A DNA stretch of 46,451 bases from a virus, in the IMG/VR virus record IMGVR_UViG_3300034103_002243, positions 1 to 46,451 of that record. One strand, 5' to 3'. This document shows, piece by piece, positions 37,786 through 45,841 of this stretch (position 1 is its first letter; the number at the start of each line of letters is the position of its first letter). A program made the position numbers and the translations under genes. The notes under the pieces were generated by a model. The model saw nothing but the letters and a program-made list of their open reading frames with translations, did not search any database and was not told the origin of the DNA.

Positions 37786-39425
37786 GTTATTGTATAATTT
37801 AAAGTGTTTACCTTGATCGCCCACGCCCCTCCTGCATTTATATTAAATTTAAATCTTTTTGTAATTGCGATGTTTGTACCTAAACTTGGTAGAACCACAT
37901 ATGGTGATTTTAATACCAAATCGTTATAGTAACTTACATATGGTGAATAGACAAATAAAGCCATAAGTTTAACATCTATTCTTTTACCAAACTTCAAGTC
38001 ATACATTCCACCACCAATTAAAGCCGTTCCTAAAAATGATGTTTTATAAACTTGTCCGTATGATACTGTTCCCATATAAACAGCCTTAAGACTTGGGATC
38101 TTTGGGAACATAAACATCTGTCCTCCAGCTAAAGTGCCGTATACTGATCCCCTACCTTCAAACCCTACAGATAAAGTTCCCGATAAAAGTCCAACACTTT
38201 TTTTGTTGATCCATGCATGATATCCTGTTATGTTTGGTCCTTGTTGTGCTGACACATAATCAACCAAACCACCACGAGCAGTTTCACCATCCCAACGCAT
38301 GTTATGATATCCTCCTGTTAATTTTAATCCTGTTCTAACTTCAGAGTTTTGAAAGTTAAAACCCACAAAGTCGCTTGATGCGATAACTGTGGGTTTTCCA
38401 CCTTCCCTATTCTGATTTATTGTTTTGGTTGCCCCTTGTGTAATGTTGGTTCCTCCTCCTTGTTCTTCTGTTTGGGTTGTGGTTTCCTCACCGTTTGGTG
38501 GGTTTCCACTATTATTCCCCACACCAGAGTTCCCACCGTTATTAGAACCATTACCGTTAGGGTTAGTTGTAGAACCATTATTTGTTACTTCTTGGTTCGT
38601 TTGGTTATTTCCTTCACCATTCCCACTAGTCCCATTCCCACTAGACTCCCCAGTATTGCTACCGACAGTAGTATTGCTATTGTTTTCATTCGTATTAGTG
38701 TTTTGATTGTTTATAGGCGACACAGCCTGTGAATTTCCATTTTCATTTGATCCACTTTGAGTTGTAGAGCTTCCTGTTGATGTTGTACCTTGAGTTCCAA
38801 CATTTGTATTAGGGGTTCCATTTCCTCCGTTGTTCGAACTTGTTTCATTTGTTCCAGAAGTGGTTTGACTTCCTTCAGTAGTGTTACTTGTTCCATTATT
38901 TTGGTTTTGATTGTTATTGGTTGTGGAGTTATTAGTATTTGTTGTTGTACCGTTATTATTATTTCCACTTCCATTTTGGGAACTATTCCCATTCTTCTTA
39001 TTACCTTTTTGAGTGTTAGAAGAATTAGATGCTGCGGCTAAACTACCGCTAAGAAAATCTGTCGCCCCATTTGATAGGTCCATTAAAGATGATAGTGAGT
39101 TGATGATACCTATCGTGTTTAATGCCACATCTTGAGCCATGTTTATTTGACCACCAAGTCCAACTATTTCGGCACATGGTGATCCTTGATATTGTGAAAA
39201 AACTTGGTTAGCCCAAGTTTCAAAAGTTCCATCGGTAAATTGTTGTTGAGTAAAGTTCTCGACAAAACCATAATACCCCACCGTGACTGAACCATTGATG
39301 GGGACTATGATATTTTTTACATTTCCTGTACAAGGATCGGTGTATGAATAGTTATAAGTCTGTGCTTTTAGATTGAAGAAACTAAATAAGACAAACAACA
39401 AAGATATGAAAATGTTTATTCTCAC
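37755..39425 (-). CDS. Secreted low-complexity protein with beta-barrel-like C-terminus
   Basis: 556 aa, GTG start overlapping the CsgG-like gene stop. Signal peptide 1-21. Residues 22-125 form a small N-terminal domain with PCTG and PCAE cysteines. About 140-335 is an Asn/Thr/Gly/Ser low-complexity stretch. The C-terminal 200 residues have alternating hydrophobic strands with Gly/aromatic girdles (TGLKLTGGYHNMRWDG, GTLAGGQMFMF, IDVKLMALFVYS) and end in a short strand, as in small outer-membrane barrels. It may form the outer-membrane or surface part of the export system; the role is inferred. Confidence 0.7.
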   Translation of the reverse strand: MRINIFISLLFVLFSFFNLKAQTYNYSYTDPCTGNVKNIIVPINGSVTVGYYGFVENFTQQQFTDGTFETWANQVFSQYQGSPCAEIVGLGGQINMAQDVALNTIGIINSLSSLMDLSNGATDFLSGSLAAASNSSNTQKGNKKNGNSSQNGSGNNNNGTTTNTNNSTTNNNQNQNNGTSNTTEGSQTTSGTNETSSNNGGNGTPNTNVGTQGTTSTGSSTTQSGSNENGNSQAVSPINNQNTNTNENNSNTTVGSNTGESSGNGTSGNGEGNNQTNQEVTNNGSTTNPNGNGSNNGGNSGVGNNSGNPPNGEETTTQTEEQGGGTNITQGATKTINQNREGGKPTVIASSDFVGFNFQNSEVRTGLKLTGGYHNMRWDGETARGGLVDYVSAQQGPNITGYHAWINKKSVGLLSGTLSVGFEGRGSVYGTLAGGQMFMFPKIPSLKAVYMGTVSYGQVYKTSFLGTALIGGGMYDLKFGKRIDVKLMALFVYSPYVSYYNDLVLKSPYVVLPSLGTNIAITKRFKFNINAGGAWAIKVNTLNYTITCGTRLLVGQ

Positions 39426-40162
39426 TTCGGAAATACACCTTTTGATATAAGTCTAGTTACAACTCTTGATGAAGCTGTCTCTAAAGCTTTTTTTGTAGAT
39501 ATACCTACAGTTGATTGATTGAATTTAACATCATCTGAGATATCACCTAAAATTGATGTTGTTTTAATTGTTACCGCTTCTCCAAGTCCTGATCCTACAA
39601 TCACTTGACTTGTTTCAGCATCTACAAATTTGATCTGAAGACCTAATCTTGTAGTTTGATTTACAGTTTGTTGTCCATTAACTTTTACAACTTCGTCTTC
39701 TGATACTGAAAAATCATATACCTCAATATAAACAAAGTACTTAGCTAATACAACATTACCTTTCACTTCGATTTTGTTTGAAGATACTCCCTTGTCTGAT
39801 GCCTTGTCTTGAGCAATCATTCTTTGTTTGATCTCTTCCTTTTCTTCAGTGAAAATAAATCTGTTGGTGTATTCCAAATATTCAATTACAATATTTGTTA
39901 CACCAAGACCTACTCTTTTATCTTTTAACTCAGGATATAATTCGTAAAGTTCTTCGTTAATACCAATCTTTAATAATTGGATTGGAACTTGAATTGATCC
40001 ATCGTAGTCAGCAACCGAGTCTATTGATTGTTTCTTTTCAAAATCGGCAACATATTGTTCTGTCTTAACAGAGCCAATACCCCCTCCGTTTTGAGGGGGT
40101 TGGGCTTGTACTGTTTTACATCCAATCAAAAAGAATGGTAATATGTAAAGTAGATTTTTCAT
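39422..40162 (-). CDS. CsgG-family outer-membrane secretion lipoprotein
   Basis: 246 aa. LIGC at 12-15 is a lipobox in the signal sequence, as in CsgG. Family-like elements: VGLGVTNIVIEYLEYTNRFIFTEEKEEI (about 85-112), the strand VYIEVYDFSVSED, TTRLGLQIKFVDAETSQVIVGSG (about 168-190) and a C-terminal helix ISTKKALETASSRVVTRLI. CsgG makes a nonameric outer-membrane pore for curli subunits; csgG/csgF genes are known in some marine T4-like phages (Pelagibacter phage HTVC008M). Here it is surrounded by exported proteins, so a phage-made outer-membrane pore is likely. Cargo unknown. Confidence 0.75.
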   Translation of the reverse strand: MKNLLYILPFFLIGCKTVQAQPPQNGGGIGSVKTEQYVADFEKKQSIDSVADYDGSIQVPIQLLKIGINEELYELYPELKDKRVGLGVTNIVIEYLEYTNRFIFTEEKEEIKQRMIAQDKASDKGVSSNKIEVKGNVVLAKYFVYIEVYDFSVSEDEVVKVNGQQTVNQTTRLGLQIKFVDAETSQVIVGSGLGEAVTIKTTSILGDISDDVKFNQSTVGISTKKALETASSRVVTRLISKGVFPK

Positions 40163-40443
40163 TATCCTTCTACTTCTTCTTCGTTGTTATCTTTGTTTTT
40201 ACCGGCAAAGTATTTGTCGACAGAAGCGATTCCAAATGAACCTAAAGTGATCCACAAGAAACCATCATAGATGAATTGATTGATTGGCATTTTTTGTCCG
40301 TGAAATCCTGTGTAGATATCTACACCAAGACAAACAACCATCATTAAAAATGATCCGAAACCTACGATTGATTTTTCATTTATGTCGTTGTGATCCATAA
40401 ACATTCTTACTAAGAATGATTTCTTTTTTACTTTCTTTTCCAT
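40162..40443 (-). CDS. Two-helix membrane protein, holin-like
   Basis: 93 aa. Two predicted transmembrane segments: about 28-46 (VGFGSFLMMVVCLGVDIY) and 58-76 (IYDGFLWITLGSFGIASV), with a basic N-terminus (MEKKVKKKSFLVRMF) and an acidic C-terminus (NKDNNEEEVEG), a charge layout like class II holins. It precedes the CsgG-like gene (one-base overlap), and the endolysin is 3 kb away. Could be a holin or an inner-membrane part of the export cluster. Confidence 0.6.
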   Translation of the reverse strand: MEKKVKKKSFLVRMFMDHNDINEKSIVGFGSFLMMVVCLGVDIYTGFHGQKMPINQFIYDGFLWITLGSFGIASVDKYFAGKNKDNNEEEVEG

Positions 40444-40464
40444 AATTTTAATTTTTATTATTTA

Positions 40465-40797
40465 TTACCAAGACTCTTCCTCTTTTTTAGGTTGAGTTTG
40501 AGCTGGTTGTTGAGCCGCAGGTTTTTCGATAATTCTTTCACGAATTACACCACCACCATTATTGTTCTCAGTTTTTTGTTTATTTTCTTGATTTTGTTGT
40601 ACGTTTATTGTGATTGGTGCTTGACCTCCAGTCTGTTCCGTTTTTGTTTCTTCTTTTGGTTCTTCTTCACCGCCACCATATAACATTACACCTAACCATG
40701 TTCCACCACCAGCAATTACTGTTGTTAGTGTTCCGATGATGGTCTTCTTTAATCCTGACCATGTTCCATCATTTGTGTCTTGTGTTTCTTCTGACAT
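40465..40797 (-). CDS. Single-pass membrane protein with Pro/Gln/Glu-rich tail
   Basis: 110 aa. A transmembrane helix about 16-36 (TIIGTLTTVIAGGGTWLGVMLYG) is followed by an acidic stretch and a disordered Gln/Asn/Pro-rich tail (QNQENKQKTENNNGG, PAAQQPAQTQPKKEEESW). The layout suits a periplasm-spanning anchor such as a spanin-like or TonB-like linker. Lies between the holin-like and T9SS protein genes. No family recognised. Confidence 0.6.
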   Translation of the reverse strand: MSEETQDTNDGTWSGLKKTIIGTLTTVIAGGGTWLGVMLYGGGEEEPKEETKTEQTGGQAPITINVQQNQENKQKTENNNGGGVIRERIIEKPAAQQPAQTQPKKEEESW

Positions 40798-40820
40798 TTT
40801 TGTTTTTGTTTATTTTGTGT

Positions 40821-42728
40821 TTATTGTTTTACAATTTTTGAAACTTTAGTTTCTCCGTTTTCCATAGTTAATGTAACTAAGTAAAGACCTCTTTCTAAAC
40901 TACCTAAGTTCTCAACATAGTTATACTCTCCGTTTGGTAATTGACCATCCAATATTGTAATTAACTTTCTTCCAACAACATCTGTAATTGATAGATTTGC
41001 GTTTGTTGTTTCTTTTACTTCAAATGAAATTGTTACTTCATCAATAACAGGATTAGGAACTACAGAAATTGTATTACCGATTACCTCACCCATATTACTT
41101 TTTAATACTTGAAGGATTCCATTTGTTGGTGTGATTGTTAAATCTTCAGATTGAGTTGTTCCTGCAAACTTCAAAGAAGTATAAAGAGGACTTTCTTCCC
41201 ATAGATTCTGTGGTTGTTTTGCAATAAATTGTAAAGTCACAACCTCATCACCATCTACTAATGGTTGTTCATTATTTGTAGGATCAAATCCACCCCAATC
41301 AACTTGACCATCATTTGGATTTATATATGTGATCCATTGCATGGCATTTGATGTTGAGTTAACCCCTTTGAATTCCAATAGGTCTGTATTGTATTTCAAA
41401 CCAAACTGAAGTGATGATAACTCATTCCCATTTGTAAAAACTTTAACGGGTAACTCAACTAAATTTCCAGCTTCTACAGAAATGTTAGGTACATTTACTT
41501 CGATTGTTGATGTTGGAAAATCATACTCAACTTTAGTATCGATTACATTATAGATTTGTGACTCTAAACCTGGCATTGGTCCAACCAATACTTCAATCGG
41601 AGTAACACGAGCCATGTTGTAACCTGTACCGTTAGCATCACCAGGAACCATCACATAATAAACCACAGAGTCAGGTTGACCCGGTAAGATATCAAATGTA
41701 AAGTTTGTTACACCCGCAATTGTTGATGTATAGTTAGTTGCGGATCCGTTGATTGTTGTATATTCAGATACAGTAAAGAACTTAACATCTTTTGTGTTGT
41801 TAGGCCATACGTTAAATCTTCCTGAGATTCTACCAAACACACCCCATACATCGGATATAGTTGTACTATTAGAACCATTCACATCTGCCGTGTAGTAATC
41901 AAATCCAGTCATAGTTCCGTTTCCAAGAACCCACTGATTGATTTGTTGAGCGTCTGTTGATGAAATAATATTACCTACACCCATTGTATCTCCTTGAATT
42001 GCTAATCTTACATCCCAATATGTTGTGTCCAATGGAACTGAGATGTTGAAGTCTCCGTTGATGTCAGTAACATAAGCAGAATGTTGTGTCCAAGTGTTTC
42101 CACCAAATGGTCTTCTTTGTAATGCTAAGTTAAGATATTTGGCAGGAGAACCTGTAACGTTTGTGAACGTTCCATGATAAGCAAAGTTCACAGGAGTAAA
42201 CACACCACCATAGTTATGAACACTTAATGTGGTATCCATACCATCTTGTTTAGCGGCATACGGTGTAAAAGACTGAGGTCCTGTCCAAGTTAAGTTGGAA
42301 ATAGACGCCAAGTTATTAAATGTTGCCGCTGGTGCGTGAGTAAAGGTAATTAGAAATCTCTCACCATTTGGAATCGTATAAGTTGCACTTGGACCTGTAT
42401 AAACCAAAGTAATGGTAATAAAACCATTTGTTGTGTTGGTGATAAACTGAAGGTCTAAGTTTGTTGATGATCCGATAAGAGATACGGTTGCATTTGTAAA
42501 CGCTACATTATCGTAGAATACTCTAAACTGAACCCCTGCAAATTTTGTAAGGGTTGTGTTTTGTAATGTAATCTTCGCATCAGTTGTGCCTTGTGCTGTT
42601 GTCCCAACTTGATATTGGGATGCAATGATACCCCACAATCCGTTTGAAGGTGCTGCGGGTACTTGAGCTTTACCGATAAACGGTAATAAGAATAAAAGTC
42701 CTAATAACAGACCTTTTAGTTGTTTCAT
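40821..42728 (-). CDS. Cohesin/dockerin-like surface protein with T9SS sorting domain
   Basis: 635 aa. Signal peptide 1-22. About 30-160 is a cohesin-like beta domain (KFAGVQFRVFYDNVAFTNATV). A dockerin-like loop, ADVNGSNSTTISDVWGVFG, lies near 279-297. About 405-515 is a second cohesin-like domain (NLVELPVKVFTNG, LSSLQFGLKYNTDLLEFKGV, DEVVTLQFIAKQP). The last 75 residues, VVPNPVIDEVTISF to LVTLTMENGETKVSKIVKQ, form a T9SS type A sorting domain. Predicted to be exported by the host T9SS and displayed on the cell or released. It could assemble with the dockerin-bearing lectin at 36787. Confidence 0.8.
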   Translation of the reverse strand: MKQLKGLLLGLLFLLPFIGKAQVPAAPSNGLWGIIASQYQVGTTAQGTTDAKITLQNTTLTKFAGVQFRVFYDNVAFTNATVSLIGSSTNLDLQFITNTTNGFITITLVYTGPSATYTIPNGERFLITFTHAPAATFNNLASISNLTWTGPQSFTPYAAKQDGMDTTLSVHNYGGVFTPVNFAYHGTFTNVTGSPAKYLNLALQRRPFGGNTWTQHSAYVTDINGDFNISVPLDTTYWDVRLAIQGDTMGVGNIISSTDAQQINQWVLGNGTMTGFDYYTADVNGSNSTTISDVWGVFGRISGRFNVWPNNTKDVKFFTVSEYTTINGSATNYTSTIAGVTNFTFDILPGQPDSVVYYVMVPGDANGTGYNMARVTPIEVLVGPMPGLESQIYNVIDTKVEYDFPTSTIEVNVPNISVEAGNLVELPVKVFTNGNELSSLQFGLKYNTDLLEFKGVNSTSNAMQWITYINPNDGQVDWGGFDPTNNEQPLVDGDEVVTLQFIAKQPQNLWEESPLYTSLKFAGTTQSEDLTITPTNGILQVLKSNMGEVIGNTISVVPNPVIDEVTISFEVKETTNANLSITDVVGRKLITILDGQLPNGEYNYVENLGSLERGLYLVTLTMENGETKVSKIVKQ

Positions 42729-42753
42729 TTTCGTAGTTCTTAAGTTTTAGTTT

Positions 42754-43353
42754 TTATTTTATGTCTGTTGATTCAATCAATGTGTAAGTAAAAGAGTTTC
42801 CGTGAGTGTCTCTAGCCTTTCTACAGATTTTCATAAACGCTTCAAAGTCTGCAGATCTTTTAAAAACTTGACATCCTTCACTCCAATTCTCTACATAAGT
42901 TGAGTCAGCACCAGCCTTGTGAATGTTAATACCAAATACACCCTCAGCAATTTTTGTTTCGTCATAAGTTAAATCACGATTTGGGTCACGATAAACTTTT
43001 ACGTTCTTTGCTTGTTTAAGTGCTTCGTATTTTCCTTGATGAAGACCGATTCCGTGTGAACCTCTGTATTGTCCTTCAACAAGTCTGGCAACACCAGCTT
43101 TGTTGTGATATTCCATCACACCTTTTTTTCCAGGATCTGTGGTTGCCGGCCATTCGTGATATTTCCACGCACCTGTTTCATCTTTGTAACTTAATGTGAT
43201 TAAGTCATCAAACGCGTTCGTTACTTTTTGACCAGTACCGGCGTTTCTTATACCTATAATGTTTACATCGAACCCTTTGTTGTTTGTGTCTTCGAAGTAA
43301 ACATAACCTTTGGCTTTGACGGCAGCCTCGACCTGTTCTCTTGTGTATCCCAT
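42754..43353 (-). CDS. L,D-transpeptidase (YkuD)-like protein
   Basis: 199 aa. VFGINIHKAGADSTYVENWSEGCQVF (key residues His about 148 and the SxGC Cys about 165) matches the HxxG...S-x-G-C active-site pattern of YkuD-like enzymes. Upstream, GSHGIGLHQGKYEALKQ and VKVYRDPNRDLTYD recur in phage members of this group. No signal peptide. Adjacent to the endolysin and divergently oriented. May act on peptidoglycan cross-links during lysis or entry; phage members are poorly characterised. Confidence 0.68.
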   Translation of the reverse strand: MGYTREQVEAAVKAKGYVYFEDTNNKGFDVNIIGIRNAGTGQKVTNAFDDLITLSYKDETGAWKYHEWPATTDPGKKGVMEYHNKAGVARLVEGQYRGSHGIGLHQGKYEALKQAKNVKVYRDPNRDLTYDETKIAEGVFGINIHKAGADSTYVENWSEGCQVFKRSADFEAFMKICRKARDTHGNSFTYTLIESTDIK

Positions 43354-43368
43354 AATTCTCTTTTTCTA

Positions 43369-43376
43369 ATAAGTAT
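43369..43376 (-). promoter_or_regulatory. Degenerate TATTTAT-type element
   Basis: Minus strand GATACTTATTAG lies 15 nt before the ATG at 43353 and differs by one base from the TATTTAT class. Confidence 0.3.
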
Positions 43377-43438
43377 CTTAAAAATTACTAACTGAAGTTT
43401 TTTTTATAATAAAATCTTTACTTTGTCTGAGAATTTAC

Positions 43439-43446
43439 TATTTATA
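43439..43446 (+). promoter_or_regulatory. TATTTATA promoter-like element of endolysin gene
   Basis: Plus strand CTATTTATAGG lies 15 nt before ATG 43462. The orientation follows the plus-strand gene, and a late-expressed endolysin is the kind of gene expected to have it. Confidence 0.45.
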
Positions 43447-43461
43447 GGAAAATCAAAAATT

Positions 43462-44298
43462 ATGGTATTAAAAGTTGGATCAGAAGGAGCTGACGTAAAA
43501 AAACTCCAAGAAAAATTAGGTGTAGAAGCAATCGGAAAATTCGGACCTAAAACTGAAGCAGCAGTTAAAGCTTGGCAAAAGGCAAACGGACTTAAGGATG
43601 ATGGTATCGTTGGTGATGCTACTTGGTCTAAGTTGTTTGGTGAAGAACCAAAACAACCTCAAGTGGTAAAAGAAGACGTAGTTATCCCAAGTGGTGGATC
43701 ATTAAACATTGAAAAATTGAAGGGTCATATTCCTGATGCAGTTCTTGCTCAGATTCCTGAAACTGCTAAAAAATTCAATATTACAAATAATTTGAGACTA
43801 GCTCATTTCTTGTCACAATGTGGTCATGAGTCAGGTAATTTCAAAGCGGTTAGTGAGAACTTGAATTACTCTGCTGATGGTTTGAAAAAAATCTTTGGTA
43901 AATATTTCCCTGGTAATCTAAATGAGTCTTACGCTCGTCAACCTGAGAAGATCGCCTCTCGTGTTTACGCATCAAGAATGGGTAACGGTGATGAAGCATC
44001 TAAAGAAGGTTTCAAGTTTAGAGGAAGAGGTTATATTCAATTAACAGGTAAAGCAAACTACACTAACTTTACAAAATTTATTGGTGAGGACTGTGTTTCT
44101 AATCCTGATTTAGTTGCAACCAAATATCCTTTGGCTTCAGCTGCATTTTTCTTTGACTCAAATAAATTATGGTCAATCTGCGATAAAGGTGCAGATGACG
44201 CAACTGTAACTGCAGTAACAAAAAGAGTGAACGGTGGAACAATCGGGTTACCTGATCGTATTAAACACTTTAAAGAGTATTACAACTTACTTAAGTAA
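43462..44298 (+). CDS. GH19 endolysin with peptidoglycan-binding domain
   Basis: 278 aa from ATG 43462; an upstream TTG (43423) is rejected because it would place the promoter-like motif inside the gene. About 1-62 is PG_binding_1 (GSEGADVKKLQEKLG, IGKFGPKTEAAVKAWQ, DDGIVGDATWSKLF). About 85-278 is a GH19-type catalytic domain: LAHFLSQCGHESGNFKAVSENLNYS (catalytic Glu in HESG), ASRMGNGDE, FKFRGRGYIQLTGKANY and NGGTIGLPDRIKHF. GH19 phage enzymes cleave the peptidoglycan glycan chain. Without a signal peptide it needs a holin; 40162-40443 is a candidate. Confidence 0.92.
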   Translation: MVLKVGSEGADVKKLQEKLGVEAIGKFGPKTEAAVKAWQKANGLKDDGIVGDATWSKLFGEEPKQPQVVKEDVVIPSGGSLNIEKLKGHIPDAVLAQIPETAKKFNITNNLRLAHFLSQCGHESGNFKAVSENLNYSADGLKKIFGKYFPGNLNESYARQPEKIASRVYASRMGNGDEASKEGFKFRGRGYIQLTGKANYTNFTKFIGEDCVSNPDLVATKYPLASAAFFFDSNKLWSICDKGADDATVTAVTKRVNGGTIGLPDRIKHFKEYYNLLK

Positions 44299-44303
44299 AA
44301 CAC

Positions 44304-44327
44304 AAAACCCCGATCACTCGGGGTTTT
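44304..44327. terminator. Bidirectional terminator between endolysin and 44328 gene
   Basis: AAAACCCCGA (44304-44313) pairs with TCGGGGTTTT (44318-44327) around a 4-nt loop, with a T-run on the plus-strand side and A-run on the other. The convergent genes end 5 nt and 1 nt away, so both can use it. Confidence 0.9.
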
Positions 44328-44576
44328 TTATGATATAATATTTATATCACTTGTAGTTTCAATTACCACTCTCGCTCCACAACTCAACAGTGGTTTGGCA
44401 TCAACACCGTGTCCTCCGTATATAATCTTAGAAGGTCCTAAGATTTCCACTTCATTACAATAAGTATTTGTTTTACCTTCCTTTATTGTAATCACGGGTA
44501 GATCAGTCCCTTTTGTTTTATTAGATCTGACGTTGTGTTGATTAACGTGAATACGTTTTACTTTTGGTCGTGCCAT
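44328..44576 (-). CDS. Conserved small phage protein (RPKVKRIHVNQ)
   Basis: 82 aa from ATG 44576; an in-frame TTG two codons earlier is less likely. The pattern MARPKVKRIHVNQHNVR, DLPVITIKEG, EVEILGPSKIIYG and LLSCGARVVIET is one I associate with a small conserved family in marine tailed phages. The start is basic, the rest mostly beta. No function is established. It overlaps the upstream gene by 19 nt. Confidence 0.7.
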   Translation of the reverse strand: MARPKVKRIHVNQHNVRSNKTKGTDLPVITIKEGKTNTYCNEVEILGPSKIIYGGHGVDAKPLLSCGARVVIETTSDINIIS

Positions 44577-44839
44577 TTCCAACCTAACAATAGTTTGGTA
44601 AAGAATCTATAAATCGCTTTTGGTTTTTCTTCAAAGAAGATGTGAAAACTTTTACCAATTTTATAATACCCAACCTGTTTTTGTATTCCTTTTATATTAG
44701 GAATTTCTTCAGATCTCATTACCATTTCATCTACCAAATTAACTTTAGTTTCTTTTTTATTTCTTGGTTTGTAATTTCTTTTCTTTTGCGGTACTGGTCT
44801 TTCTTTACTTACCGTTTCTTTTAATATTTCTTTTTCCAT
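44558..44839 (-). CDS. Basic unknown protein
   Basis: 93 aa. The N-terminal 30 residues are Lys/Glu/Arg-rich (MEKEILKETVSKERPVPQKKRNYKPRNKK); ILKE|T resembles the class A leader end, but the spacing differs. The C-terminus has aromatic strands (YYKIGKSFHIFFEEKP) and FFTKLLLGWKW. Not recognised. Lies between ClpP and the conserved small gene. Confidence 0.6.
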   Translation of the reverse strand: MEKEILKETVSKERPVPQKKRNYKPRNKKETKVNLVDEMVMRSEEIPNIKGIQKQVGYYKIGKSFHIFFEEKPKAIYRFFTKLLLGWKWHDQK

Positions 44840-44876
44840 AATTTAATTTTAATTAAAAATATTTGGGTGTAAATAT

Positions 44877-45602
44877 TTACTTCACACCCAATACTTCTTT
44901 CTTGTAATAATCATCAAACCCATCCAAGTAGTTTGTGATTGTTTTGTTTTTATCCGTTCCGATTACCTCATCGATAAGTCCGAACTCTTTTGCTTCTTCT
45001 GAATTGTACCATCTATCTCTTGCCGAAAAATCCAATACTTCTTGGAATGTTCTACCGCAATTCTCCGCCAAGATCTTGAATAAAATGTAGTTATACTTCT
45101 CACCTTCCATTTGATTAATTCTGGTGTCCTGAATGTTTCCTTGTGTTCCGTGACTTACTTGGTGAGTCATTACTTTTGCGTGGATCAAAGATGATCTTTT
45201 TCCTTTTGTTCCTGATGATACAAGAACTGAACCCATAGATGCACACATACCCAAGTTTGTGGTTACGATATCAGAACTTACATAGTTCATCAAATCTACA
45301 ATACCAAGACCACACATAACAGATCCACCAGGACTATTGATGTAAAGTGTGATGTCTTTCTTCTCAACTGAATCCAAGAACAATAATTGTGCTTGTACAA
45401 TGTCAGACATGTGTTGATTTACAGGTCCTGATAACCATAAGATACGATCACGCATCAATCTTGAGAAAATATCCATCTGAGTTACTCTCATTTCTCTTTC
45501 CTCCAAAATGTATGGTGTTAGTGATGCTTCAAACTGATCTAACGCCAGTGAACTAATTCCTTCGCTCTTTGCGAAACTTCTAAACTCTTTTCCGTAATTC
45601 AT
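44877..45602 (-). CDS. clpP: ClpP-family serine protease
   Basis: 241 aa. Catalytic triad in normal order: Ser122 in GMCASMGSVL, His147 in MTHQ and Asp196 in ARDRWYNSEEAKEFGLID. Also YINSPGGSVMCGLGIVD (88-104) and the glycine-rich region before the Ser. An N-terminal extension of about 45 residues precedes the core. ClpP forms tetradecamers that need an ATPase partner; none is encoded here, so it may use host ClpX/ClpA or act by itself. It might also be a head-maturation-related protease, but it is not of the gp21 type. Coupled to the 45604 gene. Confidence 0.92.
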   Translation of the reverse strand: MNYGKEFRSFAKSEGISSLALDQFEASLTPYILEEREMRVTQMDIFSRLMRDRILWLSGPVNQHMSDIVQAQLLFLDSVEKKDITLYINSPGGSVMCGLGIVDLMNYVSSDIVTTNLGMCASMGSVLVSSGTKGKRSSLIHAKVMTHQVSHGTQGNIQDTRINQMEGEKYNYILFKILAENCGRTFQEVLDFSARDRWYNSEEAKEFGLIDEVIGTDKNKTITNYLDGFDDYYKKEVLGVK

Positions 45603-45603
45603 C

Positions 45604-45837
45604 TTAATTTGCTTTTTCTAATTGGTCTTCGTTAAAAATGTGTAGTAATCCGTATTCATCCATCTCACCTACAACTCGTACATGTCCTTCTACTGTTTGG
45701 AATACTGATACGATTGTACATGGGAACTTATACCCTTTCACTTTGATTGCTTTGTCTCCTACTTTAAACTTAGGTTGGTTTGACGGGAAATCTCCGTCTG
45801 ATAATTGTGGGTCATCCCACGATGTGTTTGTTTGCAT
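45604..45837 (-). CDS. Small SH3/KOW-like beta protein
   Basis: 77 aa. After a polar N-terminus, PKFKVGDKAIKVKGYKFPCTIVSVFQTVEGHVRVVGEMDEYGLLHIFNEDQLE reads as a five-strand SH3/KOW-type barrel (key words KVGDKAIKV, CTIVSVF, RVVGEMD, LLHIF). Such small domains bind nucleic acid or proteins. It sits 1 nt from clpP and 4 nt from thyA, so it is in the same operon. Function unknown. Confidence 0.65.
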   Translation of the reverse strand: MQTNTSWDDPQLSDGDFPSNQPKFKVGDKAIKVKGYKFPCTIVSVFQTVEGHVRVVGEMDEYGLLHIFNEDQLEKAN

Positions 45838-45841
45838 AATT

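Noticed and set aside
38425-39041. Several overlapping plus- and minus-strand frames
   Set aside because: They are shadows of the Asn/Thr/Gly/Ser low-complexity stretch of the 37755-39425 gene.
40080-40105. CCCCCTCC...GAGGGGG hairpin as terminator
   Set aside because: It lies inside the CsgG-like coding sequence (codons for PPQNGGGIG) and has no T-run.
44863-44890. TGGGTGT...ACACCCA hairpin after clpP as terminator
   Set aside because: The stem is short with a long AT loop and overlaps the stop codon; the downstream gene starts within 40 nt, so termination there is uncertain.
44877-45602. ClpP as the prohead protease that would process the leaders
   Set aside because: ClpP has no known (L/I)xE specificity and is a different fold from T4 gp21; the processing protease must be sought outside the window.
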